64,000 bases of DNA from Lachnospira multipara ATCC 19207 (GCF_000424105.1 NZ_AUJG01000016.1:1-64000), one strand, 5' to 3'. Counted from the stretch's first letter, positions 33,246 to 42,729 are shown. The notes: generated by a model from the letters alone, not told the origin. A program made the numbers and translations.

Positions 33246-33524
33246 TTGAAAAATCCATTTGAACTAATAAATATAAAATTACCATATCCCCTTTGTATTG
33301 TTGAGGATAGATATGGTGGGGCGTATTCTTCAGCTCGTTTCCTTGCATTTAATATGAATCCGTATTCCGTGCAGGAACTTCCTATTAATGCAAGTGATAT
33401 AGATTGTGAGAATTTCTGGAACGGTAAGGATAAGGATTATGATATAAATGATTACATCATCGGCAAAGGAGAAACTCCTGAAGAAGCTGTATGGAATTTG
33501 ATTTTACTTTTGCAAGATAAGTAG
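33246..33524 (+). CDS. Hypothetical protein, 92 aa
   Basis: TTG start at 33246, chosen because AAGGAGGG lies nine bases upstream. 92 residues with GKGETPEEAVWNLI near the end, a helix often seen in small phage/plasmid proteins. Unknown function. Confidence 0.6.
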   Translation: MKNPFELINIKLPYPLCIVEDRYGGAYSSARFLAFNMNPYSVQELPINASDIDCENFWNGKDKDYDINDYIIGKGETPEEAVWNLILLLQDK

Positions 33525-33541
33525 AAATTAATTTACAATGC

Positions 33542-33555
33542 AGCATAATTATGCT
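33542..33555. promoter_or_regulatory. Palindromic operator candidate of the toxin-antitoxin genes
   Basis: AGCATAATTATGCT, a perfect 14-bp palindrome about 30 bases before the antitoxin start, where antitoxin proteins of this kind usually bind to repress their own operon. Confidence 0.55.
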
Positions 33556-33586
33556 ACACTATACTTACATATAGGAGGTGTTATCT

Positions 33587-33850
33587 ATGCCGATAATTTT
33601 ACCAATTAGAGATTTGAGAGATACAAGTAAAGTATCAGAATTAGCGCACAAGAATAGAGAACCAATTCATTTTACAAAAAACGGGTATAGCGATCTTGTA
33701 GTAATGAGTTCGGAATATTATGACTGGTTTGCTAGAGAAAATCGTATCGATCAGGCTATTTTTGAGGCAGAACAGGAATTTGCGGAAACAGGGGAAGCTA
33801 TTGACGCTAAAGTAGCTTTTTCGGAATTGGAGAAAAAGTATTTTGGATAA
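33587..33850 (+). CDS. Phd/YefM-type antitoxin
   Basis: 87 residues. The N-terminal PIILPIRDLRDTSKVSELAH and the EPIHFTKNGYSDLVVMSSEYY block match the Phd/YefM fold. It would bind operator DNA and neutralise the toxin next to it. The ATG at 33587 has GGAGG; the gene overlaps the toxin gene by eight bases. Probably keeps the element in the population. Confidence 0.88.
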   Translation: MPIILPIRDLRDTSKVSELAHKNREPIHFTKNGYSDLVVMSSEYYDWFARENRIDQAIFEAEQEFAETGEAIDAKVAFSELEKKYFG

Positions 33851-34145
33851 GTATCAAGTTAAATTGATGAAAAGAGCATATAGAGATATTGAAGATATAT
33901 ATGCTTATATTGCACATGAAAAGCTAGATCCTGAAAATGCAGAAGGACAGGTTAGCCGAATTAGAGAAGCAATTCTTGGATTGGCAGAACTTCCACAGTC
34001 GCATCAAGATAGACTTGTTGGAAGATATGCAGGAAAAGGATACAAGCAGCTTGTTATAGATAACTACATTGCTATTTTCAGAATTAATGAAAACAGAAAA
34101 GTTGTATATGTAGTAACCGTTCAGTATCAAGGGAGGAATTTATAA
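33843..34145 (+). CDS. ParE/RelE-type toxin
   Basis: 100 residues with TTG start inside the antitoxin end. YQVKLMKRAYRDIEDIYAYI at the start, then LPQSHQDR and KQLVIDNYIAIFRINENRKVVYVVTVQYQGRN at the end are typical of the ParE/RelE fold. Whether it attacks gyrase or mRNA cannot be told from the sequence. Confidence 0.85.
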   Translation: MDKYQVKLMKRAYRDIEDIYAYIAHEKLDPENAEGQVSRIREAILGLAELPQSHQDRLVGRYAGKGYKQLVIDNYIAIFRINENRKVVYVVTVQYQGRNL

Positions 34146-34189
34146 CCTAAAGTACTGTTACAGTACTGCACAAGCCAGATAAAAAAAAG

Positions 34190-34216
34190 CGCATTGCAAT
34201 TAAGCAATGCGTTTTT
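34190..34216 (+). terminator. Rho-independent terminator
   Basis: CGCATTGC/GCAATGCG followed by T5, after the toxin gene. The 130 bases beyond it to 34348 hold nothing recognisable. Confidence 0.9.
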
Positions 34217-34348
34217 CTTTGTAGTCTATCAATCGGTCAGGAATAAAATGTCCCACATCGTAATAAAGATCCCTTACGTCTGTATTACAAAATAATCCCA
34301 TACCAAGCAACTAAGTAACTCCATTTCTAGATGTTTCTATAACAAATA

Positions 34349-36472
34349 TTAAAGATTTTTGTTTTCAAGTTTAAAAATTAGTCCAGTATTTCTTTTGACT
34401 TCCATTTTGGAGCTAATACATACGTTTAAAGCGTTGTTAAATTTATCTCCTTGGGTGATAATTATAACGTTCTTCTTTGCTCTTGTAATTTCAACATATA
34501 GTAATTGTCTTTTAAGCATAGACATTGGCTTATTTGGAACTAAAATTACGCATGTCTCACATTCATTACCTTGTGATTTATGAGCAGTTTGAGCATAATT
34601 TAAAGACATGTTGCGTAAGTCTTTATCAGTAATGTTGATAGTATCATCAGACGTTTCTATGGTAATATGTCTTTTATTGCGAATAATCTGTATATCAATA
34701 ATCGTACCTTCTAAGCCATTGTAGTATTTATCAGTATTAACATTAAATATTACCTTGTCTCCAATATCAAAAGTGCTAGAACCATATTTTATAGCATTTG
34801 AACCATTTATAAATTTAGATTTAAAATACACATCATGTAAAAGATTATTCATATTGTTAGTTCCTGTTTTGTAAATGTTTTTTTTGACTGGTGAAAAAAG
34901 CTTAAAGTCTTCGTCTTTAAGGTATCGCTCTCTGGCTATATTAGTTGCCATATTAACCATTTCGTCTTCAGTTTTAGCATAAAATATCTTAAAATTATCA
35001 TCTTCTTTTAAATTATTAATGCCATTAATAACCATTTTTGAATTAGTAATAATAGAACTTTCACCACTTTGTCTGAAAATAGTGTCTAAATGATAATGCT
35101 CAAATGATTTACTTTGAATTAAATCACCAAGTATATTGCCATTACCGACAGACGGTAACTGATTATTATCACCTATAATTAACAGCGTTGTTCCGTTTTT
35201 TAAGGACTTTAATAGGCATGAAAAGATAAAAGAATCAACCATAGAGCTTTCATCCACAATAACAAAGTCATAATCTAATTTTTTAATATTTAATGTAATT
35301 TCCTCTAAAGTTTGATATGGAGTAATGCCTAACGCAGAATGAATAGTATATGCCTTAATTCCAGTTGAATCGTACATTCGTTTTGCTGCATTACCTGTAG
35401 GTGCGGTTAAAATTAAATTACCATTTGGATTAATCATTTTGAAAGCTTGTATTATACCTTTAATAACTGTAGTCTTGCCAGTACCAGGGCCACCAGTTAA
35501 TATTTTAATTCCAGATGAAGATAATAATTTAAAACACTCTTTTTGTGATCTAGAATACGAGCATTTTAATAAATCCTCTACTGCATCTATATACTTGCAA
35601 TTAAAATCAAATGTAATTTTATTAGTTTGTAATCGGTCTATATGCTGCACAATATTCTTTTCATTAATGTAATCGAATTTAGTATATATAAATGATAGAT
35701 TGTTTTCTTCCTCGACTATAGTGTAGTTTTGAACGATATAATTCATTAATAAAAACTGATTAACATGGGAATTCTGGCTCATTTTCTTTTCACTTTCGTT
35801 ATATAAGGAAATGAAATCCTCAAGTAATATCCTAGTGTGGCCATTATTTTGATTTGTTTGAATTATTTTTTTAACAAGAGCTTCCATCCTTTTTGTATTA
35901 AGTTTTATAGTTTTTAAATCAGTTGCTATTAAATTACATACATATATATCTATTCCATAATCCATTAACACAAATGGGTTCTCTTTAAGCTTATCCATAG
36001 AGTCAAAAAGGTAATCATTATATAAGTATTTGACGTAATTATAAGAAACATTAAATTTAGAAAGATACATATATAAATCTTCAAAGAATGTATAATAATT
36101 TGTAACTTTTATAATACTTTTTAAAGTTTCATTGTCATCAAGAATATTGGCTCTGCGATAATTATATATGTCATATCCATATTTATTTAATATATCTGCA
36201 GCCTTTTTTGGACCAATTCCTTGATAAGATTTTGATTTAAGAATTTTCATTGATATTTCATAAGAAAAAGAGGATGCCTTAACCGAAGATACTTTAAAGA
36301 TTTCTTTTTCAAATTCTCCTTCTAATAAAAGAGGAGTTCCGTTTGTATAATCGAAAAATATTCCATCACATAGAATTGTCTTATTTAGACTTGGAATCTG
36401 CACACAAGCAATAGAAATTCCAGTCTGCAAATTGTGTTCCTTAAAATTTATAAGTAATCCTTTTAATATCAT
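34349..36472 (-). CDS. RecD2-like DNA helicase, minus strand
   Basis: 707 residues from the ATG at 36472, where AAGGAAGGTGG precedes it. Walker A LTGGPGTGKTT near 321, DESSMVD Walker B, GDNNQLPSVG, NYAQTAHKSQG and VEITRAKK identify a superfamily 1B helicase of the RecD2/TraI type. It unwinds DNA 5' to 3' with ATP. It is shorter than the second RecD2 at 38089 and only distantly similar in its N-terminal half. The only long minus-strand gene beside the origin, read from a private promoter copy. Confidence 0.85.
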   Translation of the reverse strand: MILKGLLINFKEHNLQTGISIACVQIPSLNKTILCDGIFFDYTNGTPLLLEGEFEKEIFKVSSVKASSFSYEISMKILKSKSYQGIGPKKAADILNKYGYDIYNYRRANILDDNETLKSIIKVTNYYTFFEDLYMYLSKFNVSYNYVKYLYNDYLFDSMDKLKENPFVLMDYGIDIYVCNLIATDLKTIKLNTKRMEALVKKIIQTNQNNGHTRILLEDFISLYNESEKKMSQNSHVNQFLLMNYIVQNYTIVEEENNLSFIYTKFDYINEKNIVQHIDRLQTNKITFDFNCKYIDAVEDLLKCSYSRSQKECFKLLSSSGIKILTGGPGTGKTTVIKGIIQAFKMINPNGNLILTAPTGNAAKRMYDSTGIKAYTIHSALGITPYQTLEEITLNIKKLDYDFVIVDESSMVDSFIFSCLLKSLKNGTTLLIIGDNNQLPSVGNGNILGDLIQSKSFEHYHLDTIFRQSGESSIITNSKMVINGINNLKEDDNFKIFYAKTEDEMVNMATNIARERYLKDEDFKLFSPVKKNIYKTGTNNMNNLLHDVYFKSKFINGSNAIKYGSSTFDIGDKVIFNVNTDKYYNGLEGTIIDIQIIRNKRHITIETSDDTINITDKDLRNMSLNYAQTAHKSQGNECETCVILVPNKPMSMLKRQLLYVEITRAKKNVIIITQGDKFNNALNVCISSKMEVKRNTGLIFKLENKNL

Positions 36473-36490
36473 CAAATACCACCTTCCTTG

Positions 36491-36508
36491 TAGTGTAAAT
36501 ATAAAAGA
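36491..36508 (-). promoter_or_regulatory. Private promoter element, minus strand
   Basis: On the minus strand TCTTTTATATTTACACTA, then AAGGAAGGTGG and the ATG at 36472; short leader. Confidence 0.65.
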
Positions 36509-36537
36509 AAGAATACCCATTTTTGGAAAATATATAA

Positions 36538-36621
36538 GCCGAATTTTCTCACCGCTTGGCCGAATTTTCTCACTACTTAGCCGAATTTTCTCACCACTTA
36601 GCCGAATTTTCTCACCACTAA
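36538..36621. repeat. Four 21-bp iterons, probable replication origin
   Basis: Four copies in perfect 21-base phase (36538, 36559, 36580, 36601), each starting GCCGAATTTTCTCAC with small changes after that. They lie 170 bases before a Rep_3 initiator, the usual place for Rep-binding sites of iteron plasmids. An AT-rich stretch (36667-36700) that could melt follows. Confidence 0.88.
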
Positions 36622-36738
36622 AATCCTACAAGGCGCACCATTACTGGCTTTGAGGAGTGTCTACAAAGGAAACAAATATTTATAACAAATATATAACAAC
36701 AAATAGGTTGTTGTAGCAGCTGCAAAAATAAAAAATGC

Positions 36739-36756
36739 TCTTATATATTTACAGTA
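36739..36756 (+). promoter_or_regulatory. Private promoter element for rep
   Basis: TCTTATATATTTACAGTA, 34 bases before the Rep start. Confidence 0.78.
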
Positions 36757-36790
36757 CCAAGACAATAAAACGTGAAAGGAAGATTGTGCT

Positions 36791-38008
36791 ATGAATAAAA
36801 GAGAATTATCATTTAGACCTAATAAGCTAGTTGAAGAGGGAATAGAGTTATCAAATATCGAAAACACTTGTATAGATATTATTTTTAACTATCTTAATCA
36901 AGATGGCCCTGATGATTTATATAAGTATTCGTATACTGTGGATCTGACAAAATATGCAAAGTATCTTCCTACGACACAAGTAAAACATGCTTATGAGTCC
37001 TTGCGAAAAGGCTTTAAAAATATTTATAACCGTGATTATAAATGGGGAGATATTGATTTAGGTGGAGTAAATAGAATGTTGATGGGATTATCCTGGAACT
37101 CTAACAATTTATCTGTTACCTTTGTTATGAATCCAGTTGCAAAAGAGATAATAATGGAAGACAGAGCAAATGGTTATACCTTATATCCTTGGAAATACGC
37201 TGTAAGTTTAACTTCTAAGTACTCAAAACGAGTATATTATTGTTTAAAAAGATGGGCTGATAAAGGTCATAGAATTGACGATAGTGTTGTATTAAGAGAG
37301 TCATTAATGATTCCTCAAAGTTATAATTACGGAAATTTTAAAAAGATATTATTAGAATCTATTGCTGAGATTAATGAAAAAACAGATCTTACTGTTAATT
37401 TAGTTGAAAAGAAGAAAAACGTAAAAGGCGGCAGCAAGGTAATTGGATTTATTTGGAATATCAATGGCAAAGATAATAAAGATATTAAAGAGATAAGTAG
37501 AAGAAACAAGTCAGAAAACCTATTAAGAAGGGAATTTAAGAAGAAAAACATTGAAAGCCTTTCACATGTTGATTATCATTTGACAGAAAATGGCTTAGAA
37601 AAAGCTGATGATAATATTATAGATAATTGCGAATATAATGAAGTCTCTTTAGACAATGCAAAACAAAAAACAAAAATTAACTCAACAGGTGCAATCGTGG
37701 AAGAAGTTTTACAAAGAAATGGATATAAATTATCAGAAAAAGATATATTAGCAATTCAAAAAAGTGCAGATAAGTCAAATTTGAGTGTTAATGAAGTAAA
37801 GCAACGATTAGGTATAGAAGTTCCCCGATTAAATGAGAAGAAAAACATTGTCGGAAGCTTAATTTTTACAATGAGCGATAAATATGAAAGACCTACACGA
37901 GTCAGTATGTCGCAAAATTTATATAGAGGGCAAGAAAGACATTATACAGAAGAAGAAATGAATAATATCATAACAATGATGTATAGAGAGTCAGGGTTAA
38001 TAGAATAA
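36791..38008 (+). CDS. Rep_3-type plasmid replication initiator
   Basis: 405 residues. The N-terminal winged-helix domains show the Rep_3 pattern: SFRPNKLVEEGIELS opening, VNRMLMGL, and the SLTSKYSKRVYYCLKRWADKG block near 140-160. The family binds iterons and opens the origin. Iterons lie just upstream. About 150 C-terminal residues beyond the usual initiator domain are charged and probably flexible. GAAAGGA site. Confidence 0.88.
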   Translation: MNKRELSFRPNKLVEEGIELSNIENTCIDIIFNYLNQDGPDDLYKYSYTVDLTKYAKYLPTTQVKHAYESLRKGFKNIYNRDYKWGDIDLGGVNRMLMGLSWNSNNLSVTFVMNPVAKEIIMEDRANGYTLYPWKYAVSLTSKYSKRVYYCLKRWADKGHRIDDSVVLRESLMIPQSYNYGNFKKILLESIAEINEKTDLTVNLVEKKKNVKGGSKVIGFIWNINGKDNKDIKEISRRNKSENLLRREFKKKNIESLSHVDYHLTENGLEKADDNIIDNCEYNEVSLDNAKQKTKINSTGAIVEEVLQRNGYKLSEKDILAIQKSADKSNLSVNEVKQRLGIEVPRLNEKKNIVGSLIFTMSDKYERPTRVSMSQNLYRGQERHYTEEEMNNIITMMYRESGLIE

Positions 38009-38044
38009 TAGAATAATAAATATATAATAAAAGAGAACATAAAT

Positions 38045-38062
38045 TCTTATATATTTATCATG
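38045..38062 (+). promoter_or_regulatory. Private promoter element
   Basis: TCTTATATATTTATCATG, 26 bases before the second RecD2 gene. Confidence 0.82.
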
Positions 38063-38088
38063 TAAAAAACAAATAAAAGGAGAAAAAC

Positions 38089-40470
38089 ATGGAAAAAATC
38101 AATGGAAAAATTATAAGAATTTTAACTCAAAAGGAAAATGACTGGGGAAGATATGTATTAAATACAGATAATGATGAAAAATTAGTAGTTGGTGTTATTC
38201 CCAATGCAAGTATGGGTATGCAAGTTACTATTACTGGCGAAGAACAAAAAAATGTATATGGTACTCAATTTGTCATAAAAAATGTATTATATCAAAAAGA
38301 AGATGATTGTGCAGGACTTCGTCAATTCTTTGCATTAAGATTTATTAAAGGTATTGGCCCAGTGCTAGGAGAAAGAATAATCAATGCATTTGGCAATGAA
38401 TTTTTTAACATAATCGAAAATGAAGAAAAAAGAGAGATGTTAACCACAATAAAAGGAATCACGAAAACTAAAGTTAAAACTATAGCGAAAAACTATGAAA
38501 AAGTAATTCCGTATAAAGATATAACATTATTTCTTAATGGAGCAGGCACAAAAGATCAGATTATGAAGATATATAATAAATATGGCGATAGTTCCATTAA
38601 CAAGTTAAAGAAAAATCCATATGTATTAATTGATGAAATTGATGGATTTGGATTTGCTAAAGCTGATAAGATTGCATTATCCGCAGGGATGAAACCCGAT
38701 TCTATTGAAAGAATAAGCTATGCTATTAATTATATTATCCAACAAGGTCAATTAACTAACGGACATTGTTATTTGACTATAGAAGAAATTAAAGAAAGCT
38801 TAGATAAGCTTTTAGCCCCAACGCATAATTTTGAAGATATCTCAGAAATTGTAGCTGAAAATTCTTTAAAAGCTGGATATGAAAATTGGATTGAATCAAG
38901 AGAAAAATTAATTAAGGCACATAATCCATCACAAGAAACATTAGATGAACTTACAAATATTATTACCGTTAGAAAAGACATTAACAATTCTTTATATGAA
39001 GCACTTGATTATGCTATAAATAACGGAGTAATTGTTAATGACGATGGTAGAATATATACAAAAAAAATGTATAATGTTGAAAAGGAAACAGCCGAATTAA
39101 TAGTTAAACTCGTGAATTCAAATTCTGCTAGATTTGTTAAACCAGAAATAATTGAGGCATGTATTAAAGATGTTGAAAAAAGAAAAACAGAAGAACTCAA
39201 AGAAAAAGGATTTTTCGGTAATTTTGAGGTTACATCAGAGCAAAGAAAGGCTGTATATACTGGAGTCATGAATCGAATATCTATTATTTCAGGTGGACCA
39301 GGCCGAGGAAAAACAGCAATATCAGAAATTATAGCTGAAACCTTTTTACGTTCAGGACGTAGATATGATAAAAGAGATGTTATTATGGTTGCTCCTACAG
39401 GAAAAGCAGCTAAAAGAATTACAGAATCTACAGGCTATGAAGCATCAACTATTCATAGACTATTATCAAAATATGAAGATGATAGACCTGAAAATAAATT
39501 AGTTTTGGTTGATGAAAGCTCTATGGTTGATATACTTCTTGCTCATAAATTAATTAAGTGTGTGAAGGATTGTAACATTGTATTTGTTGGAGATGTGGAC
39601 CAGATCCCATCAGTTGGCCCAGGAATGGTTTTAAGGGATTTAATAGAAAGTGGTGTAATACCTTGTATTCTGCTTAAAGAAGGACATAGAAATTCAGGTT
39701 CAATAGCAAACAATTCAGCACTTATTAATCAAGGGTTAAAACTAGATAAATATACTTACGATAATAATTTCCATTATATTCCAAGTGGTTCTGAAGACAT
39801 TGCTGTTAATGTGATTAACAAATATTTTGCTAAAGTTTCAGAATATGGAATTGAAAATGTTATGTTAGCTGTTCCAATGAGAGAACGTGGTATTACCAGC
39901 GTAAATTCATTAAATAAAAGAATCCAGCAATTGCGTACTGCTGGTGCAGATGAAGCTATTGTAGGCAATAATATATATCGAGTTGGCGACAGGGTTATGC
40001 AGACTGTTAATAATTATAATTTTGTTTCGCTTAAAGATAACAACTTTAAAACAGGCGTATTCAATGGAGATACTGGCACAATAGTATGTATCGCCAAAAC
40101 GACAAATGAAGATGACGAACAAGATTATAAAGTAGTGGTAAAATTTGATGATGGCTCAATTGGAGGCTACACAAGAGCCACACTTAAAGAGTTAACTCTC
40201 GCATATGCCATTACACAGCATAAATGCCAAGGTTCTGAAGCAAAATGTGTAATTATAGCATACACATATGCTGATTATATGTTACTTAATAGAGCATTGT
40301 TCTATACTGCGGTAACTAGAGCTAAAAAAGAAATATATTTGTTTGCCGAAGAAAAATACAAATACGGAAAATTGTTGTCAGCTATAGACATAGCCGTTAG
40401 CAATACGCAGGTTAAACATCGAAATACTCTTTTAAAGCAAAGAATCAAAGAACTAAACGACAATGTTTAA
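38089..40470 (+). CDS. recD2: RecD2-type DNA helicase
   Basis: 793 residues, full-length RecD2 plan. The N-terminal OB-like part (residues 1-70) is followed by helix-hairpin-helix repeats (FIKGIGPVLGERII, GITKTKVKTIAKNY, GFGFAKADKIA), Walker A SGGPGRGKTA near 401, LVLVDESSMVD, GDVDQIPSVGPG, YAITQHKCQGSE and TAVTRAKKEI. A 5'-3' helicase acting on replication or recombination intermediates. Second such gene on the element, after the minus-strand one at 34349. Confidence 0.92.
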   Translation: MEKINGKIIRILTQKENDWGRYVLNTDNDEKLVVGVIPNASMGMQVTITGEEQKNVYGTQFVIKNVLYQKEDDCAGLRQFFALRFIKGIGPVLGERIINAFGNEFFNIIENEEKREMLTTIKGITKTKVKTIAKNYEKVIPYKDITLFLNGAGTKDQIMKIYNKYGDSSINKLKKNPYVLIDEIDGFGFAKADKIALSAGMKPDSIERISYAINYIIQQGQLTNGHCYLTIEEIKESLDKLLAPTHNFEDISEIVAENSLKAGYENWIESREKLIKAHNPSQETLDELTNIITVRKDINNSLYEALDYAINNGVIVNDDGRIYTKKMYNVEKETAELIVKLVNSNSARFVKPEIIEACIKDVEKRKTEELKEKGFFGNFEVTSEQRKAVYTGVMNRISIISGGPGRGKTAISEIIAETFLRSGRRYDKRDVIMVAPTGKAAKRITESTGYEASTIHRLLSKYEDDRPENKLVLVDESSMVDILLAHKLIKCVKDCNIVFVGDVDQIPSVGPGMVLRDLIESGVIPCILLKEGHRNSGSIANNSALINQGLKLDKYTYDNNFHYIPSGSEDIAVNVINKYFAKVSEYGIENVMLAVPMRERGITSVNSLNKRIQQLRTAGADEAIVGNNIYRVGDRVMQTVNNYNFVSLKDNNFKTGVFNGDTGTIVCIAKTTNEDDEQDYKVVVKFDDGSIGGYTRATLKELTLAYAITQHKCQGSEAKCVIIAYTYADYMLLNRALFYTAVTRAKKEIYLFAEEKYKYGKLLSAIDIAVSNTQVKHRNTLLKQRIKELNDNV

Positions 40471-40479
40471 GAAGTGAAG

Positions 40480-40511
40480 CACTCTTCTCGAAAATGAGGA
40501 GAGTGTTTTTT
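40480..40511 (+). terminator. Rho-independent terminator
   Basis: CACTCTTCTC/GAGGAGAGTG followed by T6. Confidence 0.9.
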
Positions 40512-40522
40512 GCAATCAAAAT

Positions 40523-40540
40523 TCTTATATATTTCTAATA
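40523..40540 (+). promoter_or_regulatory. Private promoter element
   Basis: TCTTATATATTTCTAATA, 27 bases before the SMC-like gene. Confidence 0.78.
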
Positions 40541-40567
40541 TAATAAATTATAAAAGGAGAAATATAT

Positions 40568-42382
40568 ATGAGAATTAATAAGTTAGTAATCGAAAATTTT
40601 AAAGGCTATGAAGGTATCAAGGAATTAGGTTTACCTCAAATTATATGCTTATTGGGTGCAAATGGTGCAGGTAAGACATCTATAATTGATGCAATTAATT
40701 ATGGATTAACAGGTAATGAGCCAGCTGGTGAAATTATTAATACAAACGCATCATACGCAAAGGTTTATCTAGAAATTGAAAATACAACTTCCAAAGAAGT
40801 ATTACATTTTTCAAGAGAAGTAAAGAATTCTACTCCTAGAAAAACAACAATTAAAATTGAAGGTAAAACTAATACAGCTAAGGTTCTTACACAAATGATT
40901 GAAAATATCTCTGGAATTCCAATGGATAAATTAAAAATAACAACTTCAAGTGAAGTAATTTCGAATTTATCACCACAAGAGTTTTCATCATTGATTTTAT
41001 CTTATATCCCAGAAAAGCTTAAAAGGAATGACGTTATTTCGTTAGTGCCTGCGCTTACTCCTGGAATGAAAGACACAATAGAAAGCTTTTTACCTGAATC
41101 AGATATTGATTTAGATACTATTGAATCATTTTATAAAAAGGTTTTTGAAGATAGAGCAATGATCAGAAAAAAGGTCGATGCTTTAAAACTCATTATTGAT
41201 GAATTACCAAGTAGTGCCCCTTTTGATAGCAATGAATTACTATTAAAAAGAGATGAATTTAATACAGCTATTTTATTAGGTGAAGAATATGAGAAGAACA
41301 TTAATGCTTATCAAAAATCATTAATTCAGGCACAAAAGTATAATGAACAGGTTAGTGCTCTTGAAAGAGAAATTGAAAGCATCAAAGCTGTACGTCCAAA
41401 TGGAACTGATAAGGATTTAAAGAACAAGATAAATGAGCTAAATAATCTAATTAATAATAATGGTGTTATTATTTCTACACAGATGAACTCTATTTCTGAA
41501 TTTAAAAATACATTAGATTTGTTAAGTAAGCCAGTTTGTCCTATTTCACCATTAATTGTATGCCATGAAGACAAAACTTCTGCAAAAAACGAGATAGAAG
41601 AAAGCATTAAGGCTTTAGAAAACAGCATACAGTTAATCGAAAAGAACACTTTAAAGCTTAGATCAGATTTAGAAAATGTGACAAAAACATTAGATGAATA
41701 TAATGCTAACGCAATTGAATATCAAAGAAAATTAGATAAAATGTCTATCTTAAAGCAATTAAAGAATAATCAGCCTGTTGTTCTTGAAAAGCCTGCTGAG
41801 TTAACATACAAGAAAGAAGAGCTTAAGGTTAAGATTGAAGATATTGAGTCTAAATTAAAGATGATTAAGGATTGCGAACAGCGAAGCTCAAAAGAAAAGC
41901 AGCTCAAAATCTATTCAGAGATGTACAACGATTATAACAACCTTGTCAAAGTTTTTGATAAGAAGGGCGAAGTAAGAAATGCTATCGTTAGCAAATACTT
42001 AGGCTTCTTTGAAGATATCTGCAACAAGCGTTCATGCAAATATAGACCAAATAATAAATTCGTATTTGAAACTAATAAGGGTGTTGTAGTCAAGATGTCA
42101 AACGATAAGGGATTATATTTACCTTATCAGTCACTATCAAATGGTGAAAAGGCCTATTTCTTATTTATAATTATGGATATGATTAACCAGTTAGTAGGAA
42201 CTAAAATTATGGTATTAGATGAATTATCTGTAATGGATAAAGAAGCGTTAATGAGTCTTGCTAAGACTATTAATGATTTTAAGAATGATTACGATAATGT
42301 TATACTTGCCGCAGTCGATTATAGCGAAATTAAAGATACAATTTTATCTACTGGTATTCCAAACTTATACTTTGGAAAATAG
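40568..42382 (+). CDS. SMC/Rad50/RecN-like ATPase
   Basis: 604 residues. The N-terminal RINKLVIENFKGYEG and Walker A GANGAGKTS (30-38) and the C-terminal signature LSNGEKAYF (about 523-531) and Walker B IMVLDELSVMD (about 547-557) are the ABC head of SMC-like proteins, joined by a coiled coil (about 220-450). The apex has CPISPLIVC (about 323-331), not a canonical CxxC zinc hook. Such proteins act with nucleases in DNA-end repair or in moving DNA. No partner nuclease gene is directly beside it. Confidence 0.85.
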   Translation: MRINKLVIENFKGYEGIKELGLPQIICLLGANGAGKTSIIDAINYGLTGNEPAGEIINTNASYAKVYLEIENTTSKEVLHFSREVKNSTPRKTTIKIEGKTNTAKVLTQMIENISGIPMDKLKITTSSEVISNLSPQEFSSLILSYIPEKLKRNDVISLVPALTPGMKDTIESFLPESDIDLDTIESFYKKVFEDRAMIRKKVDALKLIIDELPSSAPFDSNELLLKRDEFNTAILLGEEYEKNINAYQKSLIQAQKYNEQVSALEREIESIKAVRPNGTDKDLKNKINELNNLINNNGVIISTQMNSISEFKNTLDLLSKPVCPISPLIVCHEDKTSAKNEIEESIKALENSIQLIEKNTLKLRSDLENVTKTLDEYNANAIEYQRKLDKMSILKQLKNNQPVVLEKPAELTYKKEELKVKIEDIESKLKMIKDCEQRSSKEKQLKIYSEMYNDYNNLVKVFDKKGEVRNAIVSKYLGFFEDICNKRSCKYRPNNKFVFETNKGVVVKMSNDKGLYLPYQSLSNGEKAYFLFIIMDMINQLVGTKIMVLDELSVMDKEALMSLAKTINDFKNDYDNVILAAVDYSEIKDTILSTGIPNLYFGK

Positions 42383-42420
42383 ATAATATAATTTCTTAGA
42401 CTTATTGTATATCATACAAA

Positions 42421-42450
42421 GTACCCTCAACTTCGGTTGGGGGTATTTTT
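42421..42450 (+). terminator. Rho-independent terminator
   Basis: TACCCTCAAC/GTTGGGGGTA around a TTCG-type loop, followed by T5. Confidence 0.9.
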
Positions 42451-42515
42451 ATTATTATCTTACCCCCGTAAATTGTTTATTTTATAAAAAATAGTACTTT
42501 TATACTAAAAAATCG

Positions 42516-42544
42516 TTGACTTTATATATCATTAGTATTACAAT
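42516..42544 (+). promoter_or_regulatory. Sigma-A type promoter upstream of the sigma operon
   Basis: TTGACT, 17 bases, TACAAT. It is followed by a gene-free leader of about 185 bases holding a 29-bp palindrome and a private promoter. Confidence 0.6.
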
Positions 42545-42618
42545 CATCTTGTTTGTGAAAAAAATGTGTAATTATTATGATAATAAGATGAAATAAAAAA
42601 ATAATAATTTATGTCACA

Positions 42619-42647
42619 AAAATTAATGCGTGACACGTATTAATTTT
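42619..42647. promoter_or_regulatory. 29-bp near-perfect palindrome, operator candidate
   Basis: Half-sites AAAATTAAT.CGTG and CACG.ATTAATTTT are symmetric about position 42633. It lies between the sigma-A type promoter and the private promoter of the sigma operon, as expected of a regulator binding site. Confidence 0.7.
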
Positions 42648-42681
42648 GGTTGTGAATTCTCAATAAGTACTAATCCAAAAT

Positions 42682-42699
42682 TCTTATATATTTCTAATG
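42682..42699 (+). promoter_or_regulatory. Private promoter element of the sigma operon
   Basis: TCTTATATATTTCTAATG, 30 bases before the start at 42730. Confidence 0.8.
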
Positions 42700-42729
42700 A
42701 ATAACAAATATCAGAAAGGAGAAATATAT

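Noticed and set aside
33843-34145. Later ATG as the toxin start
   Set aside because: Starting at the next in-frame Met would remove the first strand of the ParE/RelE fold; the TTG overlapping the antitoxin is more likely.
36538-36621. Short regular repeats considered as a CRISPR array
   Set aside because: The units are directly adjacent with no unique spacers and lie before a Rep gene, so they are iterons.
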